Positions 1 to 7,094 of a stretch of 18,645 nt of DNA are shown piece after piece (within the stretch, counting starts at the first letter, position 1; every line of letters starts with the position of its first letter). This DNA is from an uncultured Rikenellaceae bacterium (GTDB lineage Bacteria; Bacteroidota; Bacteroidia; Bacteroidales; Rikenellaceae): contig CAMWRR010000006.1 of assembly GCA_947176715.1 (NCBI GenBank), positions 1 to 18,645 of the forward strand. Direction: 5' to 3'. The notes beneath the pieces are model-generated. The model was not told the DNA's origin. It ran no database searches and saw only the letters and a list, made by a program, of their open reading frames with translations. The position numbers and the translations under genes are program-made.

Positions 1-790
1 TGCCTGCGACTTTCGGTTAATGCGCATACCGTTGGGTGTGGAGTGACGGTATCTGCTCGCCGGGAGATATTCCAACCTCTGTTGAGTTAATTACGTGTAG
101 TTATTTGGGAGCGGCACTTCGTACCGCAAGAACATGGTTCATTTAAGTACGTGTTATTTTTGCGGAGCGGGGCTTTCACCCCGCGGGAACTGGCTACAGC
201 TAATGCGCATATCCTCAGGAGGTTTTATTGTATCTTTTCGTCTCGCCAACATAAATAATGTCGAGAAGTGTTTATTGTTAAAAGCTATTATTTTACTATA
301 ATTATAGTATTCGGTATAATACTCTTTTGTCCTTTACTTTTTGCAGGAGTCTGATGTTTAGTTTATCGTTTCGCAAATATGGGGGAGTGTTTAGGAATGA
401 CTATGCTTTGATTTCAAGCAATAACGGAGAGCGGGACGGAGCCTGCGGGCGACCGCAACGGACGGGGGATTTAACAGATGCGGTTAAGGGGGTAGCGAAT
501 AATGCTATAACTTCGTTACTCTTTATTGCGGACTTCTGGTTTAGGAAATTTATTGTCTACCGCGAGGTGCGGCCCGCTCGGTCCCTGTGCTACGCTCGGG
601 TCCGCCGAAAGGAATAGTGTTCAATCTACACAATTTACACAACTTACTGTCTCCTTTTCATGCCGTAAGATGAATATGAAGTGCTCACCTAAACATAATC
701 GGCATCACTTTGCATCACGCTTCTCAAAAGGGGCTGTGCCCCCTCGTTTTGGGTACTTTGTCGAGTGACAAAGTACCTCCCCCGGAAGGG
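1..790 (+). repeat. Interspersed non-coding element, copy 1 (runs off left edge)
   Basis: No credible gene lies in the first 945 bases; frames here are short and low-complexity. The stretch matches 12996-13409 in blocks. Positions 1-250 align with 12996-13187, sharing the words CGGTTAATGCGCAT, GAGTTAAT, GCGGAGCG, AGCTAATGCGCAT and TCGTCTCGC. Positions 659-790 align with 13277-13409. Between the blocks copy 1 carries a longer unmatched middle (about 260-620), part of which (430-475, GAGCCTGCGGG and GACCGC) resembles 12540-12565 upstream of copy 2, so modules appear shuffled. Many short hairpins are visible. Copy 1 also seems to hold an extra internal duplicate of the TACGTGT...GCGGAGCG block (about 92-190). 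No transposase is present. Identity outside the core is only moderate, judged by eye. Whether it is a mobile relic, a MITE-like family or an RNA gene is unknown. Confidence 0.65.
726..790 (+). repeat. Highly conserved 65-nt double-hairpin core, copy 1
   Basis: This segment is identical to 13345-13409 except at two positions. It contains a GGGGC/GCCCC hairpin (730-734 with 738-742) and then an 11-bp perfect hairpin (752-762 with 767-777) closed by a GAGT loop, followed by CTCCCCCGGAAGGG. The two differences between copies are positions 753 and 776, which pair with each other: G-C here, A-T in copy 2. That is a compensatory change and implies that the stem, as RNA or as a cruciform or dyad protein site, is what is conserved. 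Confidence 0.75.
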
Positions 791-800
791 CCGCCGGAGG

Positions 801-855
801 CACAAATCAAAACACAAATCAAAACACAAATCAAAACACAAATCAAAACACAAAA
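801..855 (+). repeat. 12-bp tandem repeat, unit CACAAATCAAAA, four units plus a partial
   Basis: Four perfect direct copies of CACAAATCAAAA lie at 801-812, 813-824, 825-836 and 837-848, followed by a partial CACAAAA at 849-855. The array sits exactly between the end of the interspersed element (GGAGGCACAAA) and the fold-back arm that starts at 854. Copy 2 of the element has only a single CACAAA at the equivalent point (13435-13441), so the array is a local expansion. There are no unique spacers, so it is not a CRISPR. Confidence 0.9.
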
Positions 856-984
856 CAAGACCTACACAATCGAATCGGATATAGACAACCGGACATAAAA
901 AAAACGGGCCTATCGCAAAATAGGCCCGTTTTTTTTCATGTCCGATCAGTTGTCTATATCCAATTCGATTGTGTAGGTCTTGTT
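854..984. repeat. Long inverted repeat: fold-back copy of the C25-like gene's 3' end and terminator
   Basis: The left arm (854-913) is a near-perfect reverse complement of the right arm (920-984), with a 6-nt loop CGCAAA. Between the arms there is one substitution (C876 opposite the gene's T), a missing TGAT that removes the stop codon from the left copy, and one missing G. The right arm includes the last 12 codons and stop of the gene ending at 946. An ordinary terminator explains only the inner 17 bp. The extra stem of more than 40 bp is an inverted duplication of coding sequence. It is directly visible; how it arose is inference. Confidence 0.9.
897..936. terminator. Bidirectional rho-independent terminator of the C25-like gene
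   Basis: A8 followed by CGGGCCTAT (905-913), a loop CGCAAA, then ATAGGCCCG (920-928) and T8. The perfect 9-bp GC-rich stem with A/T tracts on both sides can act on either strand. It lies 9 nt beyond the stop codon of the minus-strand gene ending at 946 and is the centre of the longer fold-back. Confidence 0.9.
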
Positions 985-2427
985 AGGCTCGAAGTCGTTG
1001 TTGTAGACGAGGAGGAAGTTTTCGTCGAGGGCTACTTTCCAGTCTTGTCCTTGAGCGAGACGCGGGTTGTTGAGGCGTTCGGGGAAGAAGAGGCTGAATG
1101 GAAGGTCGAGGACGTGTTCCTGTTTGAAGTGGTCGCCTTTGAGGAGGTCGAGGCTGAAGTTGTCTTTGGTCTCGATGGTGACGATACATTTACCTTTCTC
1201 TATCTTGGTGTCGACGGTGTAACCGTTCTCTTCGGGTACCTGCTGGAGGCGGAGGTTCCATTTGGGGTCGCCGTAGAATGCGAGCACGTCGCGGTCGTGC
1301 CAGAAGCCTATCTGGTCTGATGTGGGCTTGCCTTTTACGGCTTTCTCTATCACTTTTGAGGCATTTTTGAACTCATCGCGACCGAACGAGGGATAACGTT
1401 TCTTGGCGAGAGAGGGGTACCACTCGTTCTGCTGGTGGGTGAAGTCCTGTTGGTTGAGGAATACCGATTCGGCGAGGGTGTAACGTCCCGGAGTTGTAAG
1501 CCAGTATTTGAGCGCACCCCAGCCCGCGCGACCGTGCCATGTGGTCACTACGTAGCCTATCATGGTGGCGGCGTTGGCGCTGTTCATCCATGTTGCGGCC
1601 ATGCTGTTGGGGGTGTTGTTCATGTTGCCTATCAGGCAGTTGCCCACAGCGAAGTAGACTCTGCGTTTGCCGCTCTGTTCTACGGGCCAGGTGTTTTCGC
1701 CGTCTTTGGTGAGGGCCCAGAGCTGTCCCTCTTTGGGAACCAAGTAGCCGAGAGAGTAGGGCATCTCGAGTCTGTGTTCGCTGGCGTGTGCGGCTGTAAT
1801 GATAAGGTCGGGATTATACTGGGCGTATAGGTCGGTGAATTTCTTGAGCACCTTTTCCGGAGCCACGGTGTCGGTCTCTACGGCCATGCCTTTGCCGTCT
1901 TTGTGTCCCCACAAGCCTTTGGTGTGGTCGTCTACCCATGCGTAACGGTCGAACCATTTGGCGCTGTTGGTCTCCATGATGGTGGCTACGGCGTCGTGTA
2001 TCACGAACGGCTCGGCGCTGTTCTCTATCATCCTCATGGCGGCGGCCGCGTCACGACCTGTTATCATGCCCCAGAGGAAGTCTTCGTATATGTCCTTGTC
2101 TATCTCGCGGCTCATGTTGTGCATGTCTATGACGTAGTCGCGACCGATATTCTCGGGTTTGTCGACGATGGCCACATAACGCGGTTTGATACGTTTGAGA
2201 TCTTTGAGCACGTCGCGGGGAGAGTCCTTGTAGAACAATACCTCCGCAGAGTGTCTTGCTTTGAGGGCGTCTACGATGGGCATCCACTCGGCGTCGTTCT
2301 GAACGTCGGTAGAGGCCAATACTACATACTCGTTTGCGGACTCGAAACCGCCGGTGTTCTGTGCGTGCGACGTAACGACGGTCGCAGTCAGGCACAGCAT
2401 GGCTAATAAACTAAAAATATGTTTCAT
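946..2427 (-). CDS. Secreted gingipain-like (peptidase C25-like) protein
   Basis: A 493-residue protein with an N-terminal signal peptide (MKHIFSLLAMLCLTATVVTS then HAQ). The start at 2427 is chosen because the signal peptide begins there and a -7 promoter box overlaps the upstream in-frame ATG region (2472). The fold signature of clan CD cysteine peptidases is visible: a hydrophobic strand ending in His (LIITAAHASE, His214), then a strand ending in Cys (YFAVGNCLIGNM, Cys264). After these come SMAATWMNSANAATMIGY and TTWHGRAGWG, resembling the small-residue/aromatic pattern that follows the catalytic Cys in gingipains. The earlier DIYEDFLWGMITGRDAAAA (about 112-130) resembles the C25 stretch D-xx-P-D-hhh-GR-xxR-xAAE. 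No type IX secretion C-terminal domain is obvious; the end is a short beta-rich region. Family assignment is by motif only and catalysis is inferred. It has its own promoter and a terminator embedded in a fold-back repeat. Confidence 0.75.
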   Translation of the reverse strand: MKHIFSLLAMLCLTATVVTSHAQNTGGFESANEYVVLASTDVQNDAEWMPIVDALKARHSAEVLFYKDSPRDVLKDLKRIKPRYVAIVDKPENIGRDYVIDMHNMSREIDKDIYEDFLWGMITGRDAAAAMRMIENSAEPFVIHDAVATIMETNSAKWFDRYAWVDDHTKGLWGHKDGKGMAVETDTVAPEKVLKKFTDLYAQYNPDLIITAAHASEHRLEMPYSLGYLVPKEGQLWALTKDGENTWPVEQSGKRRVYFAVGNCLIGNMNNTPNSMAATWMNSANAATMIGYVVTTWHGRAGWGALKYWLTTPGRYTLAESVFLNQQDFTHQQNEWYPSLAKKRYPSFGRDEFKNASKVIEKAVKGKPTSDQIGFWHDRDVLAFYGDPKWNLRLQQVPEENGYTVDTKIEKGKCIVTIETKDNFSLDLLKGDHFKQEHVLDLPFSLFFPERLNNPRLAQGQDWKVALDENFLLVYNNDFEPNKTYTIELDIDN

Positions 2428-2469
2428 GGTTAATGTGATGAGTGAAATTGAATTTCGTGATTTCGGTTC

Positions 2470-2477
2470 CAAATATA
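2470..2477 (-). promoter_or_regulatory. Bacteroidetes -7 box (TATATTTG) for the C25-like gene
   Basis: On the minus strand this reads TATATTTG, a full match to TAnnTTTG, about 43 nt before the ATG at 2427. No clear TTG box is seen about 20 nt further upstream, so only the -7 element is supported. The rest of 2478-2718 holds no gene; a small CCGTC/GACGG hairpin at 2683-2697, downstream of the barrel gene, lacks a T tract. Confidence 0.55.
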
Positions 2478-2718
2478 ATAAAAAATAGTTATTGTGTGTT
2501 GTGATTTGTGATTTTTTTGTATCGACAACTGTTTCCTATTGGTCGCTCGTATCTCTACGGCAATCTTATGCGTGTAAGGTTATGTCGCTTATTATTATGT
2601 TGTTGTATGGTTGTGGTGGCTTTGGCGCATACCTGATTTTTCTATTGTAAAACGCACGTAGCCCGTAGAAGTTACAATGCCGTCAAGCGGACGGAGTGTT
2701 CATGTTGTCCGGGCGCTG

Positions 2719-3783
2719 TCAATAGCCTATGTCGGTCAGCTTTTTCTTCACGAACATCTGATGCAAGTTGAGCGAAAGCGTGAGCGTCTCCTGATTGGCC
2801 ACCTGACCCTTTACGGCATGCAGTATTATGTCGCCGCGTATGGTCAGGAACTTCTTGCTCCAGCTGCCGTATAGGTCGGTACGGTTGTAGCGTCCGGAGC
2901 GGTAGAGGGGCGAACCGGAGTAGACGCGCTGATAGTATTGCTCGTAGAATGTCTGTTGTCCGTCACCGAAGTAGAAGCTGTTTTTTAGCCCTATCCATCG
3001 CCATTTCAGGTCTATGTCGGCCTGAAAGCCTATGTTGTGCCGCCATTTGCTCTCGGTCTCCAAGAATCGTTTGTGCTCCATAGACGAGAGCGTGCCGAAG
3101 CCTATGCGGAAGAGGTCCATTTTGGGTATCACCTTGTGCAGATCGGTTGAGAGGGCCACGTTGTAATAGGCCCTTTCGAGCAGGTAGCAGTCGCCGCCGA
3201 GGACGTAGTCGTTCTTGAAGTGGCTGAGCAGACCCGCCGCGTCCACTATCAGCAGCCTGTCGAAGAAAGAGTAGCGTGTGGAGGCCACGAGCATGAACTC
3301 GTCTATGCGGAACTTCTGGCTCTGACCCTGCCAGTCTACGAAGAACTCTATGCGGCCGTTGCCCTTGCGGTTGCGGTACTGGAGCATTATGCCGTTGATG
3401 TTCTCGTTGTAGAAGCTCCAGTCGTTGTCGAAGAATGTGAGCGGGTATTCGCTGACGGAGAATTTGCGCGAGAAGCTGCCGGCCAAGGCTCCGAAACGGT
3501 CGCCCTTGTAGCGGTAGTATACGGATGCCTGAGCCTTTGTCAGCAAGGTGTCGCCGAGGTCTTGCGTAAGGTGCGCTCCCGCCATGAACGAGTGGCCTCC
3601 GCCCAGTTGCAACCCTATCTCGGGGGAGAGCTTCACGGCGAAGAGTGTTCGCGTAGGCTGCCACGGCTCGCTGCTCTCCAAGTTGTCGAAATAGGTGTCG
3701 AAACGGAGCCTGTAAGCGAAGTTCTGCGCCGGGGCCGAGAGTGATAACAGGGATAATAGTACGGTAAGTATGAATCTGTTCAT
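2719..3783 (-). CDS. Outer-membrane beta-barrel protein, function unknown
   Basis: A 354-residue protein starting at MNRFILTVLLSLLSLSAPAQ, a clear signal peptide. The longer upstream in-frame ATG (3849) would bury that signal behind a charged leader and is rejected. The mature part is a succession of amphipathic strands with alternating aromatic and polar residues (for example FAYRLRFDTYFDN, GRIEFFVDWQG, TRYSFFDRLLIVDAAG, YYNVALSTDL, IGFQADIDLKW, LYGSWSKKFLTIRGDIILHAV), as expected for a transmembrane barrel. It probably sits in the outer membrane as a structural or porin-like protein. No enzymatic motif or plug domain is seen. It lies 120 nt downstream of the PH-domain gene on the same strand, so it could be the last gene of the ispG operon or be transcribed on its own. 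No clear promoter or terminator was found. Confidence 0.75.
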   Translation of the reverse strand: MNRFILTVLLSLLSLSAPAQNFAYRLRFDTYFDNLESSEPWQPTRTLFAVKLSPEIGLQLGGGHSFMAGAHLTQDLGDTLLTKAQASVYYRYKGDRFGALAGSFSRKFSVSEYPLTFFDNDWSFYNENINGIMLQYRNRKGNGRIEFFVDWQGQSQKFRIDEFMLVASTRYSFFDRLLIVDAAGLLSHFKNDYVLGGDCYLLERAYYNVALSTDLHKVIPKMDLFRIGFGTLSSMEHKRFLETESKWRHNIGFQADIDLKWRWIGLKNSFYFGDGQQTFYEQYYQRVYSGSPLYRSGRYNRTDLYGSWSKKFLTIRGDIILHAVKGQVANQETLTLSLNLHQMFVKKKLTDIGY

Positions 3784-3903
3784 TGTTGTAAAAACTTTCG
3801 CTTTTTGCAGACGTTTTTTCGCCCCGGCAATCGAAATATTTGTTTTCATTGCGCTCGGCTTATCTGAAAAGTTCGCTTCGTTGCGGATGTTTTGTCGTCT
3901 CGG

Positions 3904-4500
3904 TCAGTCGTCGTTCTCTTCGGCTTCGGCGGCATTGTCCGAGTCGTCGAAGAGGGCGTTGTCTTTCATGCGGCTTTTTACAAGGGCGATAAGCTCGGCG
4001 GCGGCTTCGCAACTGAGCAATATGCGGTCGTCGTACACCGTCTGCACCATGACCAGCCCCGAGAGACGGGTGGCGAAGAGGCGTATCACCCTCAAGGTCC
4101 GCAGGTCGAAATAGTAGCCGTAGTAACCGCCGAAACCGTAGCTCCCTATGACGGGCACTACCGTTCTGATGCGGCGTCGCGATACGGTGTGTATGCGTTT
4201 TATGTCGCCGAGGCTTATGTAGGTGGCCTCGAGTATGCCGTATATGACAAGGTCGGTGTCGGTCACCACTATGTTGCGCGGGAACGATATGACGAAGAGC
4301 GCCGCCACCGCTATGGTGAGGCTCAGAAACCAAGCCGACAGGTAGGTGCCGCTACTGGAGCGGAGCAGATAGATGAACGCGGCGGCGAAGAGCAATGACA
4401 CCGCTATGGTGGTCCAGCGGCAGAAGCGGCTCAACCGGTAGGGGAAACGGGGGTCGCCGCCACGGGTCTTCTTTATCTCGTATCTCTTTTCGTTGTCCAT
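3904..4500 (-). CDS. PH-like domain membrane protein
   Basis: A 198-residue protein with two membrane segments in a hairpin near the N-terminus (about residues 30-46, TTIAVSLLFAAAFIYLL; about 54-73, LSAWFLSLTIAVAALFVISF). A soluble domain follows that begins IVVTDTDLVIYGILEATYISLGDIKRIH and contains a Gly/Tyr-rich turn (GSYGFGGYYGYYFDLRTLR). The pattern of two membrane helices followed by a strand-rich hhhTDxxLhIxxxxxxxxIxhxDI domain matches the bacterial PH-like family of small membrane proteins, whose function is poorly known. The C-terminus is an acidic tail. The gene follows the WbqC-like gene by 10 nt and is very probably co-transcribed with ispG. Confidence 0.65.
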   Translation of the reverse strand: MDNEKRYEIKKTRGGDPRFPYRLSRFCRWTTIAVSLLFAAAFIYLLRSSSGTYLSAWFLSLTIAVAALFVISFPRNIVVTDTDLVIYGILEATYISLGDIKRIHTVSRRRIRTVVPVIGSYGFGGYYGYYFDLRTLRVIRLFATRLSGLVMVQTVYDDRILLSCEAAAELIALVKSRMKDNALFDDSDNAAEAEENDD

Positions 4501-4510
4501 TATGTTGTTT

Positions 4511-5128
4511 TTAGATGTAATCGACAGATTCGGGCCCCTCGCAGAAGAGCAGGTCTATTATGGAGAGGTTGGGGTGGAACGGCATCGTGTCGGAGAATAC
4601 CTGATAATAGGGCTTTCCGTGGTAAGGCTCGCGTCCTGCCGTAAGGCGCGGCTTGGGGGAGATTGTGAAACGCATGTCGCGGTGGGGATTCTCTACCGGG
4701 ATAAAGTCGTCGGCGTAACCCCACGATGCCTTGTCCGACGCACCCATGCACTCCAGCACCGCTCTCATCAGCTTTTCGTTGAGGTCTGCGAGGAACCTCT
4801 CGCGACGGGTGTAGAACGGGGCGAAGATGTGTTCGTAGTGGTCGAAGTAGGGGGAGTTGCGGTATGCGGCCGTCAACGAGTGCCAGTGGCGTTTCTGCCA
4901 CGGGGTGGAGTAGTCTATCTCCGTGTCGCGGGTGAGCGTCTTGGCGAAGTGGCGCTTCACCACCGGCACGCTCAGAGTCACCGCCCCGTCGCGGGTCATG
5001 ATACGGCAACGGTTGCGATAGCTCTGCTTGGGGTAGCTCTCGTTGAGGTCGAAGAGGCACCGCTCGCCGGACAGCAACAGCGAGTATTGCTCTATGGGTG
5101 CCAGATATGCCGTAGACAACAGTATCAT
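4511..5128 (-). CDS. WbqC family protein
   Basis: A 205-residue cytosolic protein beginning MILLSTAYLAPIEQYSLLLS. The family-typical start (a strand, then an xxYhxPxxYhxxh motif) is followed by SYPKQSYRNRCRIMTRDG, LSVPVVK, TPWQKRHWHSLTAAYRNSPYF and DHYEHIFAPFY, recognisable WbqC blocks. WbqC relatives occur in O-antigen and polysaccharide loci, but their biochemical role is not settled; one proposal is amino-sugar or glycine-related modification. The ATG overlaps the ispG stop by 4 nt (ATGA at 5125-5128), showing translational coupling. The location next to ispG is not a polysaccharide locus, so the operon may simply be a conserved Bacteroidales arrangement. Confidence 0.85.
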   Translation of the reverse strand: MILLSTAYLAPIEQYSLLLSGERCLFDLNESYPKQSYRNRCRIMTRDGAVTLSVPVVKRHFAKTLTRDTEIDYSTPWQKRHWHSLTAAYRNSPYFDHYEHIFAPFYTRRERFLADLNEKLMRAVLECMGASDKASWGYADDFIPVENPHRDMRFTISPKPRLTAGREPYHGKPYYQVFSDTMPFHPNLSIIDLLFCEGPESVDYI

Positions 5129-6792
5129 AAGCGTTGCTCCTTTAGCTCGCCGTTCTCCTCGAGCAGGGCTATCAGCTCCTCTATGGCCCTATCCTCGGGT
5201 ATGGTCTTTACCGGCTCTTTGCCTTTGTAGAGGGTTATGCGTCCGGGACCCGCCCCCACATAGCCGTAGTCGGCGTCGGCCATCTCGCCCGGACCGTTGA
5301 CGATGCACCCCATCACCGCTATCTTAATCCCTTTAAGTCCTGCGGTGGCCTCCTTTACGCGACGCAGGGTGTCGCCCAGCGCGAAGAGGGTGCGTCCGCA
5401 TCCGGGGCACGATATGTATTCGGTGCGGGTGAACCTTACACGGGCCGCCTGCAGTATGCCGTAGGCGAGACGTTCGCACTCGGCGGCGGCGTGGCCGGGG
5501 CATGTTATCATAAGCCCGTCGCCGTAGCCGTCTATGAAGAGGGAGCCGCAGTCGACCGCCGCCCGCAGTGTCAGCTCGTCGGACGACATGTGACCGTAAC
5601 GGCGCGATATTATCACCGGGTTGTCGACCCCGTGGCTGTCCAAGCGCAGGAAAAAGGCGCGTAGCTCGGCCGTGGGGTTGGCGTTGTCGCTCTCGGCCAC
5701 TATTACGGTGCCGTCGGCCTTGAGCCTCGACAGCCTCTCGTCGGTAAGGTCGGAGAGGGTCAGGGTGACGCTTCCCTCGGGAGGGGAGGATAACACCGCT
5801 ATGGGGTTGCTACCGCCGAGGCCGTCTTTAGCCTTGCTCGCACGGCGGCGGTAGTCGTAGGGGTTGTATGTGTCGGTCGGTTGCTCGGGGATGGGGGCGT
5901 GGCCCTCGCGTTCGGATACTATGGCCACGAGCTGTCGGGCTACCGGTATCTCCGCCTCGGGGGCTTCGGTGAGCGATACGCGTATCGTGTCGCCGAGACC
6001 GTCGGCCATGAGCGCGCCTATGCCTACGGCCGAGCGTATGCGTCCGTCCTCCCCCTCGCCCGCCTCGGTGACGCCTAGGTGCAGGGGGTAGTCCATACCC
6101 TCCTCGGCCATTGCGGCGACCATCATGCGGTAGGCGCGTACCATCACCTGAGTGTTGCTCGACTTCATCGACACCACCGCGCCCTCGAACCTCTCTCTGC
6201 GGCATATGGCGAGGAACTCCATAGCCGAGGCCACCATCCCCTCCACAGTGTCGCCGTAACGCGACATGATGCGGTCGGAGAGCGAGCCGTGGTTGACGCC
6301 TATGCGCAGGACGGTGCCGTGGTCGCGGCAGATATCGAGTAGTTCGGTGAATTTGTAGTCGAGCCGTTTCAGCTCGGCATCGTACTCCTCGTCGCTGTAC
6401 TCCACGCCGCTGAGGGTGGCGCGCCCGTCGATGAAGTTGCCGGGGTTGATGCGCACCTTCTCCACGTGCCGGGCCGCTATCTCGGCGGCGGCGGGGTTGA
6501 AGTGTATGTCGGCCACCAGCGGGGTGTCGTAGCCTTTGGCACGTAGCGCCTCTTTTATGTAGCGCAGATTCTCGGCCTGCGAGCGGCCCTGCGCCGTGTA
6601 GCGCACTATCTCCCCTCCGGCATCGGCTATGGCTATGGCCTGCGCTACGGAGCCGCTCGTGTCGAGGGTGTCGGTGGTGCACATCGACTGTACGGCCACC
6701 CTATGGCCGGAGCCTATCTCCACCGGGCCTATCTTTACGGTGCGGCACGGACGGCGGCGGTAACGGAAAAGCGATTCGCAGAACTTATACAT
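5125..6792 (-). CDS. ispG: 4-hydroxy-3-methylbut-2-enyl diphosphate synthase (IspG/GcpE)
   Basis: IspG performs the penultimate step of the MEP isoprenoid pathway, reducing methylerythritol cyclodiphosphate to HMBPP with a [4Fe-4S] cluster. The 555-residue protein shows the N-terminal TIM-barrel blocks (VAVQSMCTTDT, VRINPGNFID, IGVNHGSLSDRIMSRYGDT, HLGVTEAGEG, MADGLGDTIRVSLT). It also has the C-terminal cluster domain: Cys462 and Cys465 in CPGCG, Cys496 in MGCIVNGPGE, and Glu503 as the fourth ligand. The protein is longer than the E. coli enzyme because of an inserted domain between barrel and cluster domain (about residues 300-440), the three-domain form known in Bacteroidetes, plants and Chlamydia. 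It is first in an operon with the WbqC-like and PH-domain genes. One substitution is notable: the usual VQSMTNT is VQSMCTT. Confidence 0.97.
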   Translation of the reverse strand: MYKFCESLFRYRRRPCRTVKIGPVEIGSGHRVAVQSMCTTDTLDTSGSVAQAIAIADAGGEIVRYTAQGRSQAENLRYIKEALRAKGYDTPLVADIHFNPAAAEIAARHVEKVRINPGNFIDGRATLSGVEYSDEEYDAELKRLDYKFTELLDICRDHGTVLRIGVNHGSLSDRIMSRYGDTVEGMVASAMEFLAICRRERFEGAVVSMKSSNTQVMVRAYRMMVAAMAEEGMDYPLHLGVTEAGEGEDGRIRSAVGIGALMADGLGDTIRVSLTEAPEAEIPVARQLVAIVSEREGHAPIPEQPTDTYNPYDYRRRASKAKDGLGGSNPIAVLSSPPEGSVTLTLSDLTDERLSRLKADGTVIVAESDNANPTAELRAFFLRLDSHGVDNPVIISRRYGHMSSDELTLRAAVDCGSLFIDGYGDGLMITCPGHAAAECERLAYGILQAARVRFTRTEYISCPGCGRTLFALGDTLRRVKEATAGLKGIKIAVMGCIVNGPGEMADADYGYVGAGPGRITLYKGKEPVKTIPEDRAIEELIALLEENGELKEQRL

Positions 6793-6847
6793 GGCGGGAT
6801 GATGTTATGCTATAAAGGAGTAGCCGCGCGTGACGGTTAGCCTCGTG

Positions 6848-6878
6848 CAAATGTACGGTTTAATGACGATAAAAGCAA
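6848..6878 (-). promoter_or_regulatory. Promoter of the ispG operon
   Basis: On the minus strand a TTG (6878-6876) is separated by 20 nt from TACATTTG (6855-6848), matching the Bacteroidetes TTG / TAnnTTTG arrangement. It would start transcription about 50 nt before the ispG ATG at 6792. It lies in the 302-nt divergent gap 6793-7094, which holds promoters for both directions and no gene. Confidence 0.6.
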
Positions 6879-6952
6879 TTTGACGAAACGGATATTTGCA
6901 TGGCCGGCCTCTTAGTGATAATATCGAATGCGACCTATTCCGACATTTTGGT

Positions 6953-6960
6953 TATCTTTG
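6953..6960 (+). promoter_or_regulatory. -7 box TATCTTTG for the peptidase-prmA operon
   Basis: TATCTTTG matches TAnnTTTG and lies 134 nt before the ATG at 7095. A near-copy of its surroundings (TTATCTTCGCATAA) recurs at about 7019-7032 with one mismatch in the -7 box and could be a second, closer promoter. No convincing TTG box was found at the right distance for either. Which is used cannot be decided from sequence. Confidence 0.45.
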
Positions 6961-7094
6961 CATAAGATAAACATCGCCTCGGCAATGTTTAAACTAAGGT
7001 TACATTTCCCTCGGCTCTATTATCTTCGCATAAAGGTAGCCGTTAGGGTGTGTAGCGGTTGCTGTAACTGAGATACGAATCAATATCAATAGAA

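Noticed and set aside
801..855. Possible CRISPR-like array
   Set aside because: The units are directly adjacent with no spacers and only 12 bp long.
526..898. Short plus-strand frames, one with a repeated QIKT peptide ending in NKTYTIESDIDN
   Set aside because: The peptide repeat is the 12-bp DNA repeat read in frame, and the ending is the inverted duplicate of the C25-like gene tail, not a gene.
3784..3849. Upstream extension of the barrel gene to an ATG at 3849
   Set aside because: It would place 22 charged residues before a clean signal peptide that starts at 3783.
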